The position numbers and the translations under genes were made by a program. From NCBI RefSeq assembly GCF_025245835.1, contig NZ_JAOBWS010000010.1, positions 113,956 to 177,955 of the forward strand: a DNA stretch of 64,000 nucleotides, written 5' to 3'. The stretch is from Rheinheimera sp. 4Y26. Lineage in GTDB: Bacteria > Pseudomonadota > Gammaproteobacteria > Enterobacterales > Alteromonadaceae. A model generated the notes under the pieces. It did not search any database, was not told where the DNA came from, and saw nothing but the letters and a program-made list of their open reading frames with translations. This document shows, piece after piece, positions 37,335 through 43,461 of this stretch. Within the stretch, counting starts at the first letter, position 1, and every line of letters begins with the position of its first letter.

Positions 37335-37882
37335 GTGTGATGCAGCGTAATCAATTGGGAATAGCCTTTATTCTGGTGCTGGTGTTGCTGAAGTTTATTG
37401 TGGTGCCCTGGTTTGACTGGGTATCGGAAAAAACAGAAACCGTTGCCCAGCTTGCCACCAGTAAGCAGCGCTTTGAAAATGTCAGTGAGCGTCATGCCGC
37501 TTTAGTCACCAAGCAGCAGCAAATTGAACAAAGTTTTGCCCGCTTGCAAAAAATCTGGGCCAGCGGTAATGCAGCACAAAACTCTGTGGCAGTGCTTCGT
37601 TACATTGAAGCTGCCGCCAAAGAACAAGGTGTTGAGTTAAGTAATCGCAGTGCCCGTGAGGCTGTGGTTGCCGAGACAACCACAATTCCGGCCCGGATGT
37701 TTGTCCAGGGTTCACCGGAAGCCCTGTTAAAGTTTGTGCACAAACTCGAAACCGGCAGCCCTGCGATGATAGTGCACCGGCTGACCCTCAACAAAAACAA
37801 CAAATTAGACAACACATTGGTGATGAACCTCGAAGTGATGGTATTAGCAGAGCCGGGAGTACCAGATGAAACTGGAAAATAG
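37331..37882 (+). CDS. gspM: GspM/PilO-like inner-membrane protein
   Basis: A 183-residue bitopic protein with one N-terminal membrane helix (about 10-27), a coiled coil near 40-80 (QRFENVSERHAALVTKQQQIEQS) and a small alpha/beta domain (VLRYIEAAAKEQGVEL, MFVQGSPEALLKFVHKLE) of the GspM/PilO type. In T2SS it pairs with GspL. The start ATG overlaps the gspL-like stop by 4 bases. Assigned from topology, domain pattern and order. Confidence 0.77.
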   Translation: MSVMQRNQLGIAFILVLVLLKFIVVPWFDWVSEKTETVAQLATSKQRFENVSERHAALVTKQQQIEQSFARLQKIWASGNAAQNSVAVLRYIEAAAKEQGVELSNRSAREAVVAETTTIPARMFVQGSPEALLKFVHKLETGSPAMIVHRLTLNKNNKLDNTLVMNLEVMVLAEPGVPDETGK

Positions 37883-38357
37883 CCGGGAAAAAGGCATGGT
37901 TGCTGCGCTTTTGTTGTTACTGCTGATACATTTGGCAGTGACTTTTTTTGCGCAGTCAGGCAATTATCAAAAAAAGCAGCAACAGGCAGCTGAAAACATT
38001 GCGTCTTTTGATCTCAGCACCACAGAGCTTGCCGTAGAGCAATTAAGCGCCCTGAGTGAACTATTCGGTATTAAACCCAGTCTTGCAGTTGCGGGTTCTG
38101 CCAATAATGAAGCTGAACAAGATTTGCTGCAGGCAAAACCAACGCTGTTGGCTGTGAGTGAAAGCGCCGGGCAATTTATCGCGAAAATAGCCATCAGCGA
38201 ACAAAACAGCAATCGTATTGTAACGATGCGGCCTGGTGATGAGTTGCTTGGTTATAAGTTAACCAAACTTACCTTAAATGACGCCGAATTTTCCAAGGGT
38301 GCATCGTCTTTTACCATGCATATGTTTAAGCGTGACGACAGCACCAAAACCAAATAA
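37866..38357 (+). CDS. Small GspC/PilP-like periplasmic connector
   Basis: A 163-residue protein with one N-terminal membrane helix (about 11-29) and a C-terminal beta-rich segment near 95-155 (TLLAVSESAGQFIAKIAISEQN, VTMRPGDELLGYKLTKL) that resembles the homology region of GspC or PilP, which touches the secretin N-domain. No PDZ or coiled-coil domain follows, so it is much shorter than usual GspC (about 270-300 residues). It lies directly before the secretin gene, where a secretin partner would be expected, and overlaps gspM by 17 bases. The GspC-like call is inference from fold pattern and position. Confidence 0.6.
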   Translation: MKLENSREKGMVAALLLLLLIHLAVTFFAQSGNYQKKQQQAAENIASFDLSTTELAVEQLSALSELFGIKPSLAVAGSANNEAEQDLLQAKPTLLAVSESAGQFIAKIAISEQNSNRIVTMRPGDELLGYKLTKLTLNDAEFSKGASSFTMHMFKRDDSTKTK

Positions 38358-38375
38358 GTAACAGAGACAGAGTTA

Positions 38376-40445
38376 ATGAATACGCAAAAACGAAAATGCC
38401 CACAATTGCTCGTAACAACAACCACGATGTTGCTGTTGTTTGGTTGCACCTCCACACCTGAAACAAAAGAAGATAACTTTTCAGTGCCATCTTCTTTTTT
38501 ACAAACAGATAGCACCAACAAAAATCAATCCGAAAAACCATCTGAAGTAAAAAAGGTGCAGCCCACTTATAGCGAAACCCAGATTTCAACGCTGGGTTCA
38601 ATCAGGCCTGGCTCTTCTTTATTGATTCAGTTACCTGAATTTGCAAGTGATGAACCTATCAGCCTGTCGCTGAATGAAATGGCGTTGCCACAACTGGCGC
38701 ATTATGTTTTTGGTGAGTTACTGAATTTAAGTTATGTGGTGTCACCTGAAGTTGAGTCCATGACAAAAAAGGTGGCATTAAATTTATCTAAAGATATCGC
38801 CCCCAAAGAGCTGTTTGAAATTACCCGTCAGGTGCTGGCGCAGCAAAATGTCAGCGTATACACCAAAGATAATATTGTGTATCTGACCCAAAGTACCAAT
38901 ACCGCAGGCAATCGTTCTGTTGGCATCGGTGCCAATTTAAGTGATTTGCCTGAAGGGGGCGACCAGATAGTGCAGTTAGTGCCATACACCTTTAACTCTG
39001 TGCGTGGCATCAGCAATATCACTTCTAAATTAACCGGTGCCGAGGTGTACCCGGACACCACCAACCGTTTATTAGTGGTCGAAGGCAGCAGAGCGGACGT
39101 TGAGCGTACTTTGCAAATTGTCAAAATGCTGGATGTGCCTCATGCCCGTGGCCGTGATGTGCGGCTGTTGTCTTTGGTGTATTTATCACCGGAAGAAATG
39201 ATCAAACAAGTCGGCGAGTTATTGCAGGCTGAAGGTTTGCAATTAGGCGAAGATTTGCAGCTGGTGGCGCTGAACCGGCTGAACTCTGTGGTGGTGTATG
39301 CCGCGAGTACAGTGCTGGCAGAGCGGGTATCGATGTGGGCACAAAAGCTTGATGTGGCCTCAGGGGGGGAGGTGATGCGTTTTTATGTATATCGCCCGCA
39401 ATATGCCAAAGCAGACGCAATGGTGCAGGCGGTACAGGGTTTGTTGCTCGGTGCGCCAGCCCCGGGAAATCGTGCGCCAGACGCACAAAACAACAGTGGC
39501 GCCAACTCAGCACAGCGTCAAACGTCCGGTTCTGCGGGTTCTGCTTCAGGCGCTCCGACATCTGCCAATTTAGGGGCAGGTTTAAGACTGACCGTTGATA
39601 AAGCGCAAAATGCAATTTTGGTTAATGCAACGCCCAGCCGTTATCAGGAAGTTTATGCTTTATTACAGCAGATGGACCGCTTGCCGGGTCAGGTGGCGAT
39701 GCAGGTGATGATTGTGGAAAAAGACATTACCGATCAGCAAGAGGCCGGTTTTAGTGGTTTTTCTTACAATAGTGCCGATGATAAAGCGAACAGTTCGAAT
39801 GTCAGTTTTGATGGGGTGAATGGCAAATTTAGTTTTGGTATTTTTAATGGTGACTGGAATACCACTTTTAATCTGATTAATAAACAATCCGATACCAAAG
39901 TATTATCCCGTCCTTACCTTATTGTAAGAGATGGAGAAAGCGCCAGTATTAATGCCGGTGACCAGGTGCCTATTATTACCGGACAAAGCAACAATGATGA
40001 AACGCCGGGTATTATTCGTAACCAGGTGCAATATCGTTCAACCGGTATTTCATTTGCAGTGACGCCCACTATTAATGCCGATGGATTAGTCAGCCTCGAA
40101 GTCACGTCCGATACTTCGGCTGCTGTTCCGCTTAGTAAAGATGCTGCCGTGCCTACGCCAACCATTCGTAACCGCAGCCTGAGCACCAGTGTGATGGTGG
40201 GGTCAGGGCAAACCGTGGTGCTGGGGGGCCTGATTAAAGAAGACTTAAAAGACAGTGACTCTAAAGTACCGTTTTTTGGTGATTTGCCCTTGTTAGGTAA
40301 GCTTTTTCAATATAAAGGCAATGACATATCCCGTACCGAATTGCTTATTATTATTACGCCAAGAATAGTGCGCAGCACCTCGGAAATGGATGAATTTGGC
40401 CAAAAACTAGGCGAATTGTACAGTTTTCCGGTAGAACAGAAGTAA
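38376..40445 (+). CDS. gspD: T2SS secretin GspD, lipoprotein form
   Basis: A 689-residue outer-membrane secretin. The N-terminus MLLLFGCTS has a lipobox with Cys at residue 24, so it is probably lipidated and may not need a pilotin. N-domains follow (PQLAHYVFGELLNLSYVV near 100; VPYTFNSVRGISNI and RLLVVEGSRADVERTLQIV near 200-250), then a Gly/Ser/Ala-rich linker near 365-400, and the secretin core with SRPYLIVRDGESASINAGDQVPI near 510 and the C-terminal VVLGGLIKEDLKDSDSKVPFFGDLPLLGKLF. It is the last gene of the operon and directly precedes the surface-protein gene. Confidence 0.92.
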   Translation: MNTQKRKCPQLLVTTTTMLLLFGCTSTPETKEDNFSVPSSFLQTDSTNKNQSEKPSEVKKVQPTYSETQISTLGSIRPGSSLLIQLPEFASDEPISLSLNEMALPQLAHYVFGELLNLSYVVSPEVESMTKKVALNLSKDIAPKELFEITRQVLAQQNVSVYTKDNIVYLTQSTNTAGNRSVGIGANLSDLPEGGDQIVQLVPYTFNSVRGISNITSKLTGAEVYPDTTNRLLVVEGSRADVERTLQIVKMLDVPHARGRDVRLLSLVYLSPEEMIKQVGELLQAEGLQLGEDLQLVALNRLNSVVVYAASTVLAERVSMWAQKLDVASGGEVMRFYVYRPQYAKADAMVQAVQGLLLGAPAPGNRAPDAQNNSGANSAQRQTSGSAGSASGAPTSANLGAGLRLTVDKAQNAILVNATPSRYQEVYALLQQMDRLPGQVAMQVMIVEKDITDQQEAGFSGFSYNSADDKANSSNVSFDGVNGKFSFGIFNGDWNTTFNLINKQSDTKVLSRPYLIVRDGESASINAGDQVPIITGQSNNDETPGIIRNQVQYRSTGISFAVTPTINADGLVSLEVTSDTSAAVPLSKDAAVPTPTIRNRSLSTSVMVGSGQTVVLGGLIKEDLKDSDSKVPFFGDLPLLGKLFQYKGNDISRTELLIIITPRIVRSTSEMDEFGQKLGELYSFPVEQK

Positions 40446-40481
40446 TTGTCGATCTTTGGTAAAAAATTCAGCAATTTCAGC

Positions 40482-40530
40482 AATATTATAAAAAAGGTAG
40501 TTGACGTTAGGTGGGAAGGGTATATATGAT
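40482..40530 (+). promoter_or_regulatory. Strong sigma-70-type promoter of the surface-protein gene
   Basis: The -35 TTGACG (40501-40506) and -10 TATGAT (40525-40530) are each one base from consensus, with an 18-base spacer. The sequence immediately upstream (about 40482-40499) is an A/T-rich tract like a UP element. Transcription would start near 40537, about 185 bases before the ATG. The promoter lies after the secretin stop codon, so the surface gene can be expressed independently of, and far above, the secretion genes. Confidence 0.75.
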
Positions 40531-40536
40531 TCCCTT

Positions 40537-40723
40537 CGTTAAATGCTCTACGGTGACTTTTGCAGGTGGTGAACGCATGCAAGCGCCGGCTGCTGTACTA
40601 AAGTCGCAGTGGTGTTTAGCACCTTCGGTTAACGGCCAGGGTCCTAGACTCATGTTAACCCAGGGACACGTGTTCCAATGAGCAGCTAAAGTTGCTTATA
40701 AATATATTACGGAGAAAAACGGA
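40537..40723 (+). promoter_or_regulatory. Long structured 5' leader of the surface-protein mRNA
   Basis: The leader can form a chain of hairpins. First, an arm at 40555-40605: GACTTT (40555-40560) with AAAGTC (40600-40605), GCAG (40562-40565) with CTGC (40590-40593), and CGC (40574-40576) with GCG (40583-40585), separated by internal loops. Second, GGTG/CACC at 40611-40623. Third, GGTTAAC (40627-40633) with GTTAACC (40654-40660), enclosing GGGTC/GACTC (40639-40643 and 40647-40651). A near-palindrome GGGACACGTGTTCC lies at 40663-40676. Fourth, AGCAGC/GTTGCT at 40681-40696 with a TAAA loop. An AU-rich stretch and GGAG at 40711-40714 then precede ATG 40724. It does not match a riboswitch that I can name. 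An mRNA-stabilising or translation-controlling role is inference. Confidence 0.6.
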
Positions 40724-42469
40724 ATGAAAAATTTAAAGAAAGCGCTTCTTTCTACTGCTATTTTAGCGGGCTTATCAGCAGGTAACGCGTTTGCTGGTAC
40801 TGAAGCATGTTTTGAAGTGTACTCTGTAGCTGATAACGCCGGCGTAACTGCTTTCGGCGACGTATACGGCTCTGCTGCTTGTGTGGCTGAAGACGACCGT
40901 CTGGCTGCAGGTACAGCGGATCTGGCTCCAACAGATTCAATCAAAGTTGCTTACGAGCTGACTAAATCTTTAACTCTGGATTTTGACGCTGCAACTTCTG
41001 GCGGTACTGACGATCTGCACATCGTTTATATCCCAACTACCGACATCCCAGGCGGTACAAAAATCACCATGAAACTGGCTGGTGCCACTTTCGCTGGTAA
41101 CTCTAACCAAATCCATTTAGTAAAAGAAGATGGTCTGAACATCGCTGCTGTAGCTTCATCTGACGGCGCTGTTGATGGTCAAAGCACTATCACTTTCATC
41201 ACTAAAGCTGGTATCACTATCGGTGCTGGTACTCGTTTAGCGTTCTCTCGCATTTCTACAGGCGTAGTTGCAGACGTTGATCCAGTAGGCGTTAAATTAG
41301 AAAACGCTACTTGTACTGACGGTTCTTCTACTTCTAAAGTAACTATCCAGGCTACTGAAGCTAAGACAGACGGCGGTACTGGTTATGTAATCGCTGGTGG
41401 TCAATCAGCTGCTCAAGAAGTTATCGACTCTTCAGCTCAGTTCGTAACTTTCATCGGTTCTGCAACTGTAAACGGTCAAGTGAACGCTGAAAGCAAAAAC
41501 TTCGACGACGCTTCTATCACTGCTCGTACTGAGTTCGTATACGACACAGCTTCTGACGCTGGTGTAACTCTGAAGAAAGCTTCTCTGGTTCACAAAGCTG
41601 GTTTTGCTGACCGTTTCTCTGAGTTAGACTATGCAATCACTCGTGATGCTGATGACGAATTAGAGCTGTCTTTTGTTGAATCAGCTGACGCTGGTGCTTC
41701 TGTAAAAGCAGACGTTTACAACGAGCGTGAAATCGTTGCTAACGGCGGTACTCTGTCAGCTGCATTCGACCTGAACGGTGCTACTGCTGGTACAGCGATT
41801 GACTTCGTGTCTGCTAAGCCTGCATCTGCTCAAGTTGTACTGACTGCAGACGACATTTTCACTCCAGTAGCAACTGGTGCTGAAACAGCTCCTGCTGCTT
41901 ACGCTGGTGTTGATTACAACGAAGTGTTCTTCACAGTGTCACAAACTGACCTGACTAAGATCATGAACTTCAACTATGAAGTGACTGCACACGCGAAACT
42001 GAACCTGGATGCAGCTTCTGAGCTGGATCACTGTGATGTTTCTAAAGTGACTCACAAAGTTGGCGTAAACGGCGCAGTTCTGAAAGTTCCTTACACTGTA
42101 GCTGGTACTGGCAACTTCGTACGTATCACTAACGAGCACACTGTAGCTGCTGAAGTTACTGTTGACCTGTTCAGCGAAACTGCTGACGGTACAACTGGCA
42201 ACCGCGCTGTAACAGCTGTTAAACTGGACAACGTTCCAGCTAAATCTTCAGTTGTTTACTATGTTCCAGACGTAGTACAAGCTGCAATGGACCAGAAATC
42301 TTACGCTGGTTCAGATGGCAACACTGTAAACGGTGCTAACGTACGTCACACTATGACTTTCACTGTTACTTCTCCGAAGAACACAGTGCACGGCGTTTCT
42401 GTACAGAAACTGTCTACTGGTCAAGACCGCGTAATGCCAGTTCTGGATCAGAACGATTGGGCACAATAA
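40724..42469 (+). CDS. Highly expressed secreted surface protein (candidate S-layer protein)
   Basis: A 581-residue protein with a classical signal peptide (MKNLKKALLS, cleavage after AFA at about residue 24). The mature part is rich in Ala, Val, Thr, Asp and Gly, acidic, poor in Trp and Met, and predicted mostly beta. It has four cysteines (29, 53, 197, 437) and a short C-terminal tail RVMPVLDQNDWAQ. There is no lipobox, LPXTG, SLH, PEP-CTERM or autotransporter domain. Codon use is strongly biased (GCT, GGT, ACT, TCT, AAC, CGT) unlike its neighbours, as in very abundant proteins. Strong promoter, long leader and strong terminator frame it as a single highly expressed unit right after the secretin gene. 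S-layer proteins such as Slr4 of Pseudoalteromonas are known in marine gammaproteobacteria; membership of that family was not tested. Other possibilities are a fibre or matrix protein. Confidence 0.65.
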   Translation: MKNLKKALLSTAILAGLSAGNAFAGTEACFEVYSVADNAGVTAFGDVYGSAACVAEDDRLAAGTADLAPTDSIKVAYELTKSLTLDFDAATSGGTDDLHIVYIPTTDIPGGTKITMKLAGATFAGNSNQIHLVKEDGLNIAAVASSDGAVDGQSTITFITKAGITIGAGTRLAFSRISTGVVADVDPVGVKLENATCTDGSSTSKVTIQATEAKTDGGTGYVIAGGQSAAQEVIDSSAQFVTFIGSATVNGQVNAESKNFDDASITARTEFVYDTASDAGVTLKKASLVHKAGFADRFSELDYAITRDADDELELSFVESADAGASVKADVYNEREIVANGGTLSAAFDLNGATAGTAIDFVSAKPASAQVVLTADDIFTPVATGAETAPAAYAGVDYNEVFFTVSQTDLTKIMNFNYEVTAHAKLNLDAASELDHCDVSKVTHKVGVNGAVLKVPYTVAGTGNFVRITNEHTVAAEVTVDLFSETADGTTGNRAVTAVKLDNVPAKSSVVYYVPDVVQAAMDQKSYAGSDGNTVNGANVRHTMTFTVTSPKNTVHGVSVQKLSTGQDRVMPVLDQNDWAQ

Positions 42470-42492
42470 TCTGATTTTTCAGGTTAATTAAG

Positions 42493-42518
42493 AAAACCCC
42501 GCTTAGGCGGGGTTTTTT
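42493..42518 (+). terminator. Strong rho-independent terminator of the surface-protein gene
   Basis: CCCCGC (42497-42502) pairs with GCGGGG (42507-42512) across a TTAG loop, extended by AAAA on the left with TTTT on the right, and followed by a six-T run (42513-42518). It begins 24 bases after the stop codon. This is a textbook terminator. Confidence 0.93.
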
Positions 42519-42572
42519 ATTGGGTGAAAGCTACTTATGTTTGGTCTGTAGCGCGATAACAGGAATTTTTTG

Positions 42573-43301
42573 ATGAAAAGAATAACCTTGGTTGCATTGG
42601 CAGCTTTGTTTTTAACCGCTTGCCAAAGTGGCAATAATGCCGATTTGGCAGCAAAAGTAGCGGCACTGGAAGAAAAAGTAGAAAAACTCAGCACACTGCA
42701 AACTGAAATTGCCCAACGTGCCGGCATGGGCGCACTGGTGCGGCCAGAGCAGCTGGCTTTTGCTGATGGTCATCAGATAGGTCAAAACACGGCCAAAGTC
42801 GCCATGCTTGAATTCACCGATTTACAGTGCCCGTTCTGCGCCAAATTTAACCAGGAAATTTGGCCTGAGCTGAAAAAAAATTACGTAGACACAGGTAAGG
42901 TGTTGTTTGTTGCCCGGGAGTTCCCGTTGTTCAAAGCCCACCCACAAGCACCTTTTGCTGCTTTAACCTTGCGCTGTGCGGCTACTCAGAATCTTTATGC
43001 AGAGATGAAAGACTACTTGTTTGCCAATCAGGGCACGCTGAAACAAACAGAGATTGATGCGGAATTAACCAGACTGAAAGCGGATGTGGCTAAACACACT
43101 GAATGTATGACAAACACTAAGTTACAGGAAGGTGTTCGTGACTCTACACTCTATGCCGGTAAACTGGGTTTAACCTCTACACCGACGTTTTTTATCGGCC
43201 TTAACGCTGGTAATGGTGTCACAGATTATCAGGAATTGGTTGGTGCCAAGTCTTATGCTGAATTTGCCGCAGTATTGGATGCGTTACTGGCACAACAATA
43301 A
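42573..43301 (+). CDS. DsbA-like thiol-disulfide lipoprotein
   Basis: A 242-residue protein with a lipoprotein signal peptide (LFLTAC, lipid Cys at residue 17), a short coiled coil near 25-48 (DLAAKVAALEEKVEKLSTLQTEIAQ) and a thioredoxin-fold domain of the DsbA/Thioredoxin_4 type. The redox motif is CPFC at 86-89 in FTDLQCPFCAKFN, and the cis-proline loop is TSTPTFF near 201-207. Two more cysteines (LRCAAT, HTECMT) are present. It would act in the periplasm on disulfides. It lies just after the surface-protein gene and before a strong terminator. The surface protein has four cysteines, so a dedicated folding role is a reasonable inference. ATG 42573 follows AGGAA; a TTG one codon upstream is ignored. 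Confidence 0.83.
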   Translation: MKRITLVALAALFLTACQSGNNADLAAKVAALEEKVEKLSTLQTEIAQRAGMGALVRPEQLAFADGHQIGQNTAKVAMLEFTDLQCPFCAKFNQEIWPELKKNYVDTGKVLFVAREFPLFKAHPQAPFAALTLRCAATQNLYAEMKDYLFANQGTLKQTEIDAELTRLKADVAKHTECMTNTKLQEGVRDSTLYAGKLGLTSTPTFFIGLNAGNGVTDYQELVGAKSYAEFAAVLDALLAQQ

Positions 43302-43336
43302 CACAGCCTTATACCGGTTCATTGGCCGTTAATCGG

Positions 43337-43385
43337 GCCATGGCAAGCTGAAACACTTCGTTAATCAGCAAGCCATGGCTTTTTT
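43337..43385 (+). terminator. Rho-independent terminator closing the surface-protein locus
   Basis: GCCATGGC (43337-43344) and GCTGA (43347-43351) pair with TCAGC (43365-43369) and GCCATGGC (43372-43379), with a symmetric AA/AA mismatch in the stem, followed by TTTTTT (43380-43385). It lies 35 bases after the DsbA-like gene and about 75 before the PglF-like start, and so separates the two transcription units. Confidence 0.82.
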
Positions 43386-43461
43386 CGTTCTACAGACCAT
43401 GGTAATGGATTATACTATGGCGCCTTTGATGGATTTAGTGTCGATTGTTGGAGTAAATTGG

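Noticed and set aside
30605..38357. MSHA or type IV pilus locus instead of T2SS
   Set aside because: The PilN/PilO-like L and M proteins suggested it, but the set G-H-I-J-K with a GspG calcium-site domain and GspK lacking Glu5 is that of a T2SS pseudopilus; no major pilin, PilT or MshQ-like gene is present.
40724..42469. N-glycosylation of the surface protein by a PglB-type enzyme
   Set aside because: Pgl-like sugar genes are present, but there is no PglB oligosaccharyltransferase in the window and only one N-x-S/T site (NAT near residue 195) was noticed.
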